Below are positions 26,696 to 34,112 of a stretch of DNA of 64,000 nt, in pieces (the stretch's first letter is position 1; each line of letters opens with the position of its first letter). The stretch comes from CG2-30-58-95 sp964618215. Its GTDB lineage: Bacteria; Chloroflexota; Anaerolineae; Anaerolineales; Villigracilaceae. The notes below the pieces were generated by a model. The model searched no databases and was not told the DNA's origin. It saw only the letters and a list, made by a program, of their open reading frames with translations. The stretch covers positions 1-64,000 of the forward strand of contig CAZTZE010000009.1 in the NCBI GenBank assembly GCA_964618215.1, read 5' to 3'. The position numbers were made by a program, and so were the translations under genes.

Positions 26696-28309
26696 ATGCC
26701 TCGCAAATCGAAACCCAAGCCTCGCCTCCCCCGTTTTCCGCAAGGCGCGGCGCTACCTGAACCTGAGCCTGCCGACCTGATCGCGGCCATTCCCGTTTTG
26801 GAGCCGGTCGAGCCGGAACGGGACGAGGAGCCAGAGGATGAAATTGAGCCGGATGTGAGCAGCATCCTCCAAAATGGCGAGGATGTCAGCGACCTGAGTG
26901 TTGAAGAGCCGCTTGGTCTGCGTATCCCGGCCTTGGCCGCCGAGCTATCTAATGACCCGGTGCGCTTGTATCTGCGCGAGATCGGCCAGGTGAAATTGCT
27001 GGATGCAGACAGCGAGTTCCGCCTGGCAACGATTATCGAAGCCCGCCGCCTGATTTTGGCCCTCGCCCGACGGCGCACCTCGGGCCGTCGCGCCAGATCC
27101 AACGAGGTCGCGATCTACCATGATATCTTGGGGGAACTGATCTCTGCCTGGAGGCGGATGCAGGAAGATGCCAAACGCCTTGGCGCCGGCCTGCCGGATG
27201 CAGCCCTGATGCTGTCCGAAGCTCAAATGCTCCACCAGACCTGGGAGACCGAAACCCCATCCTACCTGCGCGCTTACCTGGAGAGCGAGATGTGGGGCAA
27301 GGACCCATTGTGGGACAGCCTGGTCGGCCATACTTTCAACGTCTACCTGTCTTTCTATACTTTGCCAGAGGGATTCAGCCAGTGGCTGCTCAAGCACCTG
27401 CACGCCCACAACGCCTTACCTGTGCAGCGCACCCTGTCTCGCAATTTGCCTGGCGAGGCCGAACTCAAGCGTGAGATCGAGAACATCCGCCTGCGCACGG
27501 ACGAGGCCAGCGCGTCCATTATCCGCGCCAATTTGCGGCTGGTGGTCAGTGTGGCAAAGCGTTATTTGGGACGCGGTATCGCATTATTGGATTTGATCCA
27601 GGAAGGCAACCTGGGCCTATTGCGGGCAGTCAATAAATTCGACCCGCGGCGTGGCTACAAATTCAGCACCTACGCCACCTGGTGGATCCGCCAGTCCATC
27701 AACCGCTCGATTGCCGAGCAAGCCCGCACCATCCGCATCCCGGTGCATCTTTTTGAGTCCATCACCCGCATTTTGCGGATTCAGCGCTCGCTGACGCAAC
27801 AACTGGGGCGCGACCCGACCAACCAGGAATTGGCGCTTGAAATCGGCGTGCTTTCGGATGTGGATATACAGGCGATTCTGAGGTCAAAAGCCGAAGGGAC
27901 GCCGCTCGATCCGCTCGTCCAGCGTCGTTGGGAACTGGCCACGACCAAAGTGGAGCATGTCCTGCGCTCGGCCGAGGAGCCGGTCTCGCTCGAAGGCCCG
28001 GTGGGAGACGAGGATTCCAGTCAACTGGGGGATTTCATACAAGATGAAGATGCCCTCGAGCCGCTGGATGCCGCCTCGCGTGAGATGCTGCGTATTCAGG
28101 TGCAGCGCGCTCTGGCGGCCCTATCCGAGCGCGAGCGTCAGGTGCTTGAACTGCGTTTCGGTCTGGTTGACGGCAAGGACCACACACTGGAAGAGGTCAG
28201 CCGCTACTTCAACGTGACCCGCGAGCGCGTCCGCCAGATCGAAGCCAAGGCGCTGCGCAAGCTGCGGCACCCGACCAGGAGCAGGCATTTGAGGGATTAT
28301 TTGGGATAA
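26696..28309 (+). CDS. rpoD: Primary sigma factor (sigma-70 / RpoD / SigA)
   Basis: Directs RNA polymerase to housekeeping promoters. 537 residues: an acidic, Pro-rich N-terminus (1-75), region 1.2 (DPVRLYLREIGQVKLL, about 84-99), a non-conserved spacer (about 110-255), and region 2 with NLRLVVSVAKRYLGRG, LLDLIQEGNLGLLRAV and the promoter-melting YKFSTYATWWIRQSI. Region 3 follows, then region 4 with the helix-turn-helix TLEEVSRYFNVTRERVRQIE. Region 1.1 is not recognisable. The start lies three bases downstream of the dnaG stop, so expression is probably coupled. The -10 boxes seen in this window (TAGAAT, TATAAT) fit this sigma type. Confidence 0.95.
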   Translation: MPRKSKPKPRLPRFPQGAALPEPEPADLIAAIPVLEPVEPERDEEPEDEIEPDVSSILQNGEDVSDLSVEEPLGLRIPALAAELSNDPVRLYLREIGQVKLLDADSEFRLATIIEARRLILALARRRTSGRRARSNEVAIYHDILGELISAWRRMQEDAKRLGAGLPDAALMLSEAQMLHQTWETETPSYLRAYLESEMWGKDPLWDSLVGHTFNVYLSFYTLPEGFSQWLLKHLHAHNALPVQRTLSRNLPGEAELKREIENIRLRTDEASASIIRANLRLVVSVAKRYLGRGIALLDLIQEGNLGLLRAVNKFDPRRGYKFSTYATWWIRQSINRSIAEQARTIRIPVHLFESITRILRIQRSLTQQLGRDPTNQELALEIGVLSDVDIQAILRSKAEGTPLDPLVQRRWELATTKVEHVLRSAEEPVSLEGPVGDEDSSQLGDFIQDEDALEPLDAASREMLRIQVQRALAALSERERQVLELRFGLVDGKDHTLEEVSRYFNVTRERVRQIEAKALRKLRHPTRSRHLRDYLG

Positions 28310-28339
28310 GTTTGTTCGAAGTTTCGGGAGGGTAAATGG

Positions 28340-29215
28340 ATGGAAAACTATCTGCTTCCTGTAAATGACGGTTTGCCTGTAAGGGTTTTTGGAACATGGA
28401 CAACTGAGAAACTGGACTACCTCAAGCGATACATCTACATGTTTGAAACATCAATGCGAGGAAAGCCATGGCGTCGAAGGAATTACATTGACCTTTTTGC
28501 AGGTAAAGGGAAATTCCGTGTCGAGGAGCAAGGAGATATCTGTTTGGGTTCTCCATTGATTGCTCTAACGACGGAACACCCATTCACGCACTATTACTTT
28601 GTTGACCAAGACCCAGAAAATATTGCCACCCTGAGAAGGCGTTGCCAGTCTGCGCCTCAATCTATTCAGTATTACGTTGGTGACGCAAATCAGAAAGTGA
28701 AAGAGATTGTTGATGACATTCTTAAAGTTGACCAAAGGTATATTTCTGGACAGTGGCCATCGATAAATTTGGCATTTCTGGATCCTGACGGCCTCGAATT
28801 AGAATGGGAAGCTATTGAAGCCCTTGCAAAAGTGAATAGGATGGATTTGATAGTCCATTATTCCCAAAATGGCTTGACGCGAAATCTGGGCAAGTGCTTC
28901 AAATCCGACAGCGAAACGATCATTGACAGATTCTTTGGTGACACAGGCTGGAGAAATATTTACGAGCAACAGCAAGCAAAGGGCTCCTTGGATGTAATCC
29001 ATCGTCATTTGATGGATTATTACAAAGCCAAACTCCAATCTTTAGGTTACGTTGATATTTTTGAAAATGAGACGGGCGTTGAGCCATTGATGCGCAATAC
29101 GAAACGAAAAACACCTCTTTATAGATTGTTATTTGCCAGCAAACATAAGTTGGGACATGATTTTTGGAAGGCCGTAACGCGCAAAGATGTTTATGGTCAA
29201 GAAAGATTGTTGTAG
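28340..29215 (+). CDS. tcmP: Three-Cys-motif partner protein (TcmP), methyltransferase-like
   Basis: A 291-residue protein I recognise as TcmP-like. A Rossmann methyltransferase fold is suggested by YIDLFAGKGKF (about 49-59; compare the SAM loop), FVDQDPEN (motif II position) and LAFLDPDGLE (motif IV position). The reaction is unknown. GGGAGGG lies seven bases before the ATG. The next gene, 66 bases on, encodes the three-Cys protein with which this family is named to co-occur. The gene is clearly more AT-rich than the neighbouring rpoD and nuo genes, a sign of recent transfer. Nothing in the sequence defines the target. Confidence 0.8.
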   Translation: MENYLLPVNDGLPVRVFGTWTTEKLDYLKRYIYMFETSMRGKPWRRRNYIDLFAGKGKFRVEEQGDICLGSPLIALTTEHPFTHYYFVDQDPENIATLRRRCQSAPQSIQYYVGDANQKVKEIVDDILKVDQRYISGQWPSINLAFLDPDGLELEWEAIEALAKVNRMDLIVHYSQNGLTRNLGKCFKSDSETIIDRFFGDTGWRNIYEQQQAKGSLDVIHRHLMDYYKAKLQSLGYVDIFENETGVEPLMRNTKRKTPLYRLLFASKHKLGHDFWKAVTRKDVYGQERLL

Positions 29216-29281
29216 ACAAACACGAACATTTGTGCTAATATAACCCTGACTTTTATTGGTATCTTTGTCTCAGGAGGAGAG

Positions 29282-30010
29282 ATGTCAACCCGTTCAGGAA
29301 TCGAATGGACCGAGTCCACATGGAATCCATTGACCGGCTGTACCAAAATCAGCCCCGGCTGCAAGCATTGCTATGCCGAGCGGATGGCGAAGCGTTTGCA
29401 GGCCATGGGACAGCCGAATTATGTCAATGGGTTCAAACTGGCGATGCACGAACATGCGCTGGAAAAACCGCTGGAGTGGAAAACCTCGCAGGTGGTTTTT
29501 GTCAACTCGATGAGCGATTTGTTTCACAAAGATGTGTCGGTGGAATTCATTCAACGCACTTTCGATGTTATGCGGCGGGCGCACTGGCATCAGTTCCAGG
29601 TTTTGACCAAACGCTCTGAGCGCCTGCTGGAACTCGATCCGCAAATCGAATGGCCGGAGAATGTCTGGATGGGCGTCAGCGTCGAAAATCAAGATTACGC
29701 CTTCCGCATTGACCATTTGCAGCAAACTGGAGCGAAAGTCAAATTTTTGTCGCTGGAACCACTTTTGGGGCCGTTGAATCATCTTAATCTTCACAGCATA
29801 AATTGGGTGATTGTCGGCGGCGAATCTGGTCCCGGGGCTCGACCGATTGAAGAAATATGGGTCAAAGAAATTCGTGACCAATGCCTGACAACGAGAGTGC
29901 CATTCTTTTTCAAGCAATGGGGCGGTGTGAGAAAGAAAAAAGCAGGGAGGATTCTCGAAGGGCGAACCTGGGATGAAATGCCCGTGAGTTTAACCTCGGC
30001 AAGAGCATAA
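29282..30010 (+). CDS. Three-Cys-motif protein of the phage Gp37/Gp68 (DUF5131) type
   Basis: A 242-residue protein with the N-terminal cluster Cys20, Cys27, Cys30 (CTKISPGCKHCYAERMA). The CX6CX2C spacing resembles a radical-SAM iron-sulfur motif but is not the standard CX3CX2C. Further family blocks are VFVNSMSDLFH, WHQFQVLTKR, NVWMGVSVENQ, KFLSLEPLLG and WVIVGGESGPGARP. I infer an Fe-S enzyme acting with TcmP; the reaction is unknown. AGGAGGAG precedes the ATG. A terminator at 30034-30064 closes the two-gene unit. Copies occur in phages and bacteria, but no other phage gene is nearby. Confidence 0.85.
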   Translation: MSTRSGIEWTESTWNPLTGCTKISPGCKHCYAERMAKRLQAMGQPNYVNGFKLAMHEHALEKPLEWKTSQVVFVNSMSDLFHKDVSVEFIQRTFDVMRRAHWHQFQVLTKRSERLLELDPQIEWPENVWMGVSVENQDYAFRIDHLQQTGAKVKFLSLEPLLGPLNHLNLHSINWVIVGGESGPGARPIEEIWVKEIRDQCLTTRVPFFFKQWGGVRKKKAGRILEGRTWDEMPVSLTSARA

Positions 30011-30013
30011 TCT

Positions 30014-30086
30014 GCCGAGTAGGTGCTGCGCACGAGAGCGATGCAAGGCATCGTTCTCATTTTTGTTACCGAGTAGGTGCTGTGCA
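30014..30086 (+). repeat. Two family B half-palindromes flanking a terminator
   Basis: CCGAGTAGGTGCTGCGCAC (30014-30032) and ACCGAGTAGGTGCTGTGCA (30068-30086), one on either side of the hairpin at 30034-30058. Confidence 0.85.
30034..30064 (+). terminator. Rho-independent terminator after the TcmP/three-Cys pair
   Basis: Arms GAGAGCGATGC and GCATCGTTCTC (one G-T pair) with a 3-base loop, followed by five T. It separates the pair from the nuo operon. Confidence 0.8.
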
Positions 30087-30169
30087 TAAAATCAACCTGA
30101 TCTCTCTGGCGTGACTTTTTGCTTAATATTTGTGAATTTTGACACCCTTTCTCTGCTTTCATGCCCTCT

Positions 30170-30175
30170 TATGAT
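30170..30175 (+). promoter_or_regulatory. Possible -10 box upstream of nuoA
   Basis: TATGAT followed by AAAAT, about 80 bases before nuoA. A TTGACA lies at 30139-30144, but the 25-base spacing is too long for a normal promoter, so this is tentative. Confidence 0.3.
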
Positions 30176-30215
30176 AAAATTGCCCGTCAGTGTGCCTGAA
30201 AGATTTTTCGCCGAG

Positions 30216-30242
30216 CCGAAGGCCTACTCGGTAGACCTTCGG
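30216..30242. repeat. Family C repeat upstream of nuoA
   Basis: CCGAAGG...CCTTCGG dyad enclosing CCTACTCGGTAG. Related pieces lie at 14556, 14615, 35360 (inside nuoF), 51530 and 53067. Confidence 0.75.
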
Positions 30243-30255
30243 CAGAGGAGACTTT

Positions 30256-30612
30256 ATGCTGCTCGAATACGCCGCAATTGCCGCGTTTATTCTCGTCACC
30301 GCGCTGATCGGTTTTATCGCCATTGGGCTGGGCATGCTTTTCGGCCCGAAAAAGTCAACCGATAAAAAGGCGATGCCGTATGAATCCGGTATGAATCCCA
30401 TCGGACCCGGTACGCGCCGGATGCCGGTGCGCTTCTATCTTATCGCCGTCCTGTTCATCCTGTTCGACATTGAAGTTGTGTTCTTACTACCCTACGCGAT
30501 TGCCTTTCGCCAGTTAGGATTGTTTGGTTTGATCGAGATGCTCATCTTCATTGTCATCTTACTGGTAGGCTACTTCTACGCGTGGAAGAAAGGAGCCTTG
30601 GAATGGGAGTAG
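30256..30612 (+). CDS. nuoA: NADH-quinone oxidoreductase subunit A
   Basis: Small membrane subunit of complex I at the junction of the peripheral and membrane arms. 118 residues, three hydrophobic segments (about 5-30, 60-80, 85-110), and the conserved loop PYESGMNP near 41-48 with FDIEVVFL in the second helix. AGAGGAG precedes the ATG. First gene of nuoA-N. nuoB starts inside its last codons. Confidence 0.95.
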   Translation: MLLEYAAIAAFILVTALIGFIAIGLGMLFGPKKSTDKKAMPYESGMNPIGPGTRRMPVRFYLIAVLFILFDIEVVFLLPYAIAFRQLGLFGLIEMLIFIVILLVGYFYAWKKGALEWE

Positions 30613-31091
30613 AACAAAAACTCGGCAACATGGGCGTGATTACGACCACGCTGGAAAGCGCGGTCAACTGGAGCCGCACCAACGCCATGTGGCCGATGCT
30701 CTTTGGCCTGGCCTGCTGCGCGATTGAAATGATGAGCGCACAGGCTTCGCATAACGACCTGTCCCGTTTCGGCATGGAACTGATGCGCCCCTCGCCGCGT
30801 CAATCGGACCTGATGATCGTGGCCGGGCGCGTTTCGCGCAAGATGGCTCCCGTGCTGCGCCGCCTGTATGACCAGATGCCCGAACCCAAGTGGGTCATCG
30901 CCATGGGCGACTGCGCCTCCTGCGGCGGGGTTTTCAACAACTACGCCATCATGCAGGGTGTGGACGAGGTGGTGCCGGTGGACGTTTATGTAGCCGGCTG
31001 CCCGCCGCGCCCGGAGGGGCTGATCCACGGCATCCTCACCCTGCACGAGAAAGTACGCGGCGAGAAGTTCGCGCCGGAGAAAAAGAATTAA
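30603..31091 (+). CDS. nuoB: NADH-quinone oxidoreductase subunit B
   Basis: Peripheral-arm subunit that holds cluster N2, the last Fe-S centre before quinone. Start at 30603 (MGVEQKLG) overlaps nuoA by ten bases and has AGGAG upstream. Cluster ligands are visible in the tandem pair GLACCAIEM, then GDCASCGG and AGCPPRPEGL. 162 residues, normal length. Followed by a 97-base gap containing TTTCACGAAGG and ATTCGTG repeat pieces. Confidence 0.96.
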   Translation: MGVEQKLGNMGVITTTLESAVNWSRTNAMWPMLFGLACCAIEMMSAQASHNDLSRFGMELMRPSPRQSDLMIVAGRVSRKMAPVLRRLYDQMPEPKWVIAMGDCASCGGVFNNYAIMQGVDEVVPVDVYVAGCPPRPEGLIHGILTLHEKVRGEKFAPEKKN

Positions 31092-31188
31092 CCACGACAC
31101 CCATTCTGGGTGCGTAGGGCATGAAGTTTCACGAAGGAAAAAAGAAAACTTTCGTGTAAATTCGTGAGATTCGATGCAAAGAGAATCC
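31085..31188. repeat. Short repeats in the nuoB-nuoC gap
   Basis: CACCCATTCTGGGTG is a small dyad. TTTCACGAAGG and ACTTTCGTG... are inverse-like. AATTCGTGAGATTCGATGCAA recurs at 31790-31810 before nuoD as AATTCGTGAAAATTCGATGC. Confidence 0.65.
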
Positions 31189-31698
31189 ATGGACAAGAAA
31201 CTGCAAACCATCCTCCAAAAACTGGAAAAGGAATTCGGCGCCCAGGCAAGCGAATATCGCGACGATGTGACGCTGGTCGTTCCAGCGGAGAAAATCGTCG
31301 CGGCCTGCGAACAGGTTCAAGGTCAGGGCTTCGAACTGCTCTCGGCCATGACGGCTGTGGACTACTGGCCGGAGGAAAATCCGCGCTTCCACGTCATATA
31401 TGAGTTCACCTCGGTCTCCAATAACCTGCGCCTGGAAATCCGCGTGCCGGTGCCGGGTGTGGAGCCGAAACTACCGACCGTCTCCGGCATCTACCGCAAC
31501 GCCAACTGGCGCGAGCGTGAACTGTGGGACATGTTCGGCATCAAGTTCGCGGGCCATCCCGACCTGCGCCGCATCCTGATGCCCGCCGACTGGGAAGGCC
31601 ACCCGCTACGCAAGGATTATCCGCTGGGTTACGAGGAGCCGCAGTTCACCTTCAACTTCGAAGAGATTGACCTGCGCAAGCCGTACGCGAGAGAATGA
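31189..31698 (+). CDS. nuoC: NADH-quinone oxidoreductase subunit C
   Basis: The 30-kDa peripheral subunit. I take ATG 31189 (MDKKLQTIL) with AGAGA upstream; ATG 31174 is an alternative that starts in repeat DNA. Conserved block RERELWDMFGIKFAGHPDLRRILMP (quoted in parts: ERELWDMFG, GHPDLRRI) and HPLRKDYPL are present. 169 residues, a normal size. NuoC and NuoD are separate here, not fused. Confidence 0.95.
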   Translation: MDKKLQTILQKLEKEFGAQASEYRDDVTLVVPAEKIVAACEQVQGQGFELLSAMTAVDYWPEENPRFHVIYEFTSVSNNLRLEIRVPVPGVEPKLPTVSGIYRNANWRERELWDMFGIKFAGHPDLRRILMPADWEGHPLRKDYPLGYEEPQFTFNFEEIDLRKPYARE

Positions 31699-31721
31699 AT
31701 GGACAATATTTGTAATAAGGT

Positions 31722-31890
31722 TTTTGCATCGAATTACCCCCTGGCCTAGCCCGCCAGGGCAGGCGAATTTAGCGAATTTTCTTCGGACAATTCGTGAAAA
31801 TTCGATGCAAAAGACAGCCGGGCGTAATTGTGGATAATATTGTAGTGACGGCTTTAGCCGTCCAAAAAGCGATTAAAGTCGCCACTACGA
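31722..31890. repeat. Composite repeats in the nuoC-nuoD gap
   Basis: TTTTTGCATCGAATT (31722-31736) and AATTCGATGCAAAAG (31799-31812) form an inverted pair. 31841-31890 is a second composite: outer GTAGTG/CACTAC with inner dyads ACGGCTTTAGCCGT and GCGATTAAAGTCGC. A related AAGACGACTTCTAGTCGCC lies at 51402-51421. The gap of about 200 bases contains no gene. Confidence 0.8.
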
Positions 31891-31896
31891 GGTATT

Positions 31897-33126
31897 ATGA
31901 CCGATATTCAAGAAGTAACCGTTGAAGACCTGAAACACCTCGTCTCCGAGCGCGCCATCAACGGCGAGACGATGCTGCTCAATATGGGGCCGCAGCACCC
32001 ATCCACGCATGGCGTGCTGCGCCTGCTGCTCGAACTGGATGGCGAAATCGTCGTCTCCTGCATCCCCGACATCGGCTTCCTGCACACCGGCATCGAGAAG
32101 AACATGGAGGCCAAGACCTACCAGCAGGCCGAGGTGATGACTGACCGCCTGGATTACCTCAACACGGTCGGCAACATTCTGGCCTACTCGCTGGCGGTGG
32201 AAAAACTGATTGACTTGGACGTGCCGCCGCGCGCCCAGGCCATCCGCGTCATTCTGGCGGAACTCCAGCGCATCGCCTCGCACCTGGTCTGGCTGGCCAC
32301 AGCCGCGCTCGATGTGGCGGCCATGTCCACCTTCCTGTACTGCTTCCGCGAGCGCGAGACTGTCCTCGACATCCTCGAACTCTGCTCCGGTCAGCGCATG
32401 ATGACCACCTACATCCGCCCCGGCGGGTTGTGGCGGGAGGTGCCGGTGGAGTTCGAGAAGGCGGTGCGGGACTTCATCAAAATGTTCCCCAAACGGATTG
32501 ACCAGTACGAGGCGCTACTGACCCGCAATCCGCTCTTCCTCGACCGGACGCTCGGCATCGGAAAAATCTCCGGCGCGGACGCGCTCAACTTTGGCATGAC
32601 CGGCCCGGGCCTGCGCGCCAGCGGCGTGGATTGGGACCTGCGCAAGGCGCGTCCATATTCCGGTTACGAGCTGTACCAGTTCGAGGTCCCGACCCGCCCC
32701 GAAGGCGATGTGTACGCGCGCTATTTGGTGCGCATCGAGGAAATGCACCAGTCGCTCAAGATTGTCGAGCAGGCCTTGAACAAACTGCCGCTGGGCCCGG
32801 TGCGCTCGAATAATCACAAGTTCGTCCCGCCGCCGCGCTCCGAGATTGGCGTCAGCATGGAGGCGCTCATCCACCACTTCAAACTATGGACGGAGGGTTT
32901 CAATGCGCCGAAAGGCTCGGTTTATTCGGCGGTCGAATCGCCGCGCGGCGAACTGGGCGTTTATATTGAGTCGGATGGAGGCCCGAAGCCGTACCGCGTC
33001 CACTGGCGCACGCCGTCATACGATAATTTGCAGGCCATGCCGTTGATGTCCAAGAGCGTGCTGGTGGCCGATTTGGTGGCCATCATCGGCTCAGTGGATA
33101 TTGTGCTGGGAGATGTGGACCGGTGA
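31897..33126 (+). CDS. nuoD: NADH-quinone oxidoreductase subunit D
   Basis: The 49-kDa subunit that with NuoB forms the quinone site. 409 residues. Conserved motifs: MGPQHPSTHGVLRL, GFLHTGIEKNMEAKTYQQ, TDRLDYL, and C-terminal SPRGELGVYIESDGG and RVHWRTPSYDNLQAM. GAGG is placed seven bases before the ATG. Both His of QHPSTHG and the conserved Tyr region (RLDYLNT) are intact, so it should be active. Confidence 0.96.
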   Translation: MTDIQEVTVEDLKHLVSERAINGETMLLNMGPQHPSTHGVLRLLLELDGEIVVSCIPDIGFLHTGIEKNMEAKTYQQAEVMTDRLDYLNTVGNILAYSLAVEKLIDLDVPPRAQAIRVILAELQRIASHLVWLATAALDVAAMSTFLYCFRERETVLDILELCSGQRMMTTYIRPGGLWREVPVEFEKAVRDFIKMFPKRIDQYEALLTRNPLFLDRTLGIGKISGADALNFGMTGPGLRASGVDWDLRKARPYSGYELYQFEVPTRPEGDVYARYLVRIEEMHQSLKIVEQALNKLPLGPVRSNNHKFVPPPRSEIGVSMEALIHHFKLWTEGFNAPKGSVYSAVESPRGELGVYIESDGGPKPYRVHWRTPSYDNLQAMPLMSKSVLVADLVAIIGSVDIVLGDVDR

Positions 33127-33172
33127 ACTTGTCTACTTGTCTGTCTATGTAACCCCCTAACCGTGAGGAATC

Positions 33173-33667
33173 ATGCTAGCGGAAAAGTACCCCAAAGAAG
33201 TAAAGAAAATTCTGGCAAAGTACCCGCCGGAGCAGAAACGCTCGGCGGTCATGCCGCTGCTCTATCTGGCGCAGCGCGACGGCGGCTATGTCACCAAAGA
33301 GGCAATGGCAGAAATCGCCGAAATGCTCGAAATCACGACCACTGACGTGGCCTCCATCATCGGCTTTTACACGCTGTTCCACGACGAGAAGGCTGGCAAA
33401 TACCGGATGCAGGTTTGCACCGACCTGCCCTGCGCCCTGCGCGGCGCGGACAAGTTCCTCGAGGAACTATGCGGCAACCTGGGCGTCCAGGTCGGCGAGA
33501 CCACCTCTGACGGCCTGGTGACGGTCGAGGCGGTAATGTGCCTGGCCGGTTGTGACAAGGCGCCGATGTTCCAGATTCAATCGGCTGATGGCATCGAGTA
33601 TCATGAGAATATGACGGTGGATAAGACGATGGAGTTGGTGGAGGCGCTGAGGAAGGCAAAGAAGTAA
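33173..33667 (+). CDS. nuoE: NADH-quinone oxidoreductase subunit E
   Basis: The 24-kDa subunit of the NADH dehydrogenase module with a [2Fe-2S] cluster. Ligands fit CTDLPC (CX4C) and CLAGC (CX3C) in the thioredoxin-like C-terminal half. The N-terminal helical domain has LYLAQRDGGYVTKEAM and ASIIGFYTLFH. 164 residues, normal. It is separated from nuoF by a repeat and a HEPN gene. Confidence 0.95.
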   Translation: MLAEKYPKEVKKILAKYPPEQKRSAVMPLLYLAQRDGGYVTKEAMAEIAEMLEITTTDVASIIGFYTLFHDEKAGKYRMQVCTDLPCALRGADKFLEELCGNLGVQVGETTSDGLVTVEAVMCLAGCDKAPMFQIQSADGIEYHENMTVDKTMELVEALRKAKK

Positions 33668-33710
33668 TCAGTGTTCAGTGTTCAGTGATCAGTGAACAGT
33701 TATCAGTGAG
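33668..33710. repeat. CAGTG repeat between nuoE and the HEPN gene
   Basis: Five units of the (A/T)TCAGTG type with one inverted-looking GAACAG. The same motif family lies at 41080-41143 and inside the thrS leader (51085-51120). Confidence 0.85.
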
Positions 33711-33715
33711 CCGCA

Positions 33716-34102
33716 ATGTTTGATGCTGAGAAATACTCTTCATTTTTACAGAATTGTGCAACAGAGGATTTACAGGTTGCCGAGAAATTTATCGTTGAGC
33801 GGCACAGCCTGGGATTTGGTTTGTATTTTGCCCATTCTGCTCTGCAAAAGACCTTGGCCGCGATTATCTGCCGGCAAATTCACAATAAGCCACCCTGGCG
33901 GACTGATTTAACCAAACTGGCTAAACTTGCCAATATCCGATTGAGTCAAGAACAAAGAGAACTTTGTAAAACGATGATTTTTTATCATAAAGAAGGACTT
34001 TATTTGGGGCTTGAATATCCAAAGCCCACGAAAAAACAAGCCAGCGAATTGTTGAACCGCACGAAGATGCTGATGTCATCTCTACCCATCTCTCTGGTAT
34101 AA
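33716..34102 (+). CDS. HEPN-domain protein inside the nuo operon
   Basis: A 128-residue helical protein that reads as a HEPN domain: DLQVAEKFIVERHSL, then GLYFAHSALQKTLAAIICRQI (the A..A.QK.LKA pattern) and FYHKEGLYLGLEYP near the end, similar to the TRYP region of HEPN-MNT proteins. The RNase Rx4-6H motif is not clear, so activity is uncertain. No MNT (nucleotidyltransferase) antitoxin gene is next to it. It sits between nuoE and nuoF, is more AT-rich than both, and has only a weak ribosome site. Likely a moron-type insertion. Confidence 0.7.
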   Translation: MFDAEKYSSFLQNCATEDLQVAEKFIVERHSLGFGLYFAHSALQKTLAAIICRQIHNKPPWRTDLTKLAKLANIRLSQEQRELCKTMIFYHKEGLYLGLEYPKPTKKQASELLNRTKMLMSSLPISLV

Positions 34103-34112
34103 CAAGGGCCTT

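Noticed and set aside
29282..30010. Prophage remnant, because of the Gp37/Gp68-type name
   Set aside because: No integrase, terminase or structural gene is near, and the gene pairs with tcmP, which is common in chromosomes.
30139..30175. Full sigma-70 promoter TTGACA/TATGAT for nuoA
   Set aside because: The 25-base spacing is outside the working range; only the -10 box was kept, at low confidence.
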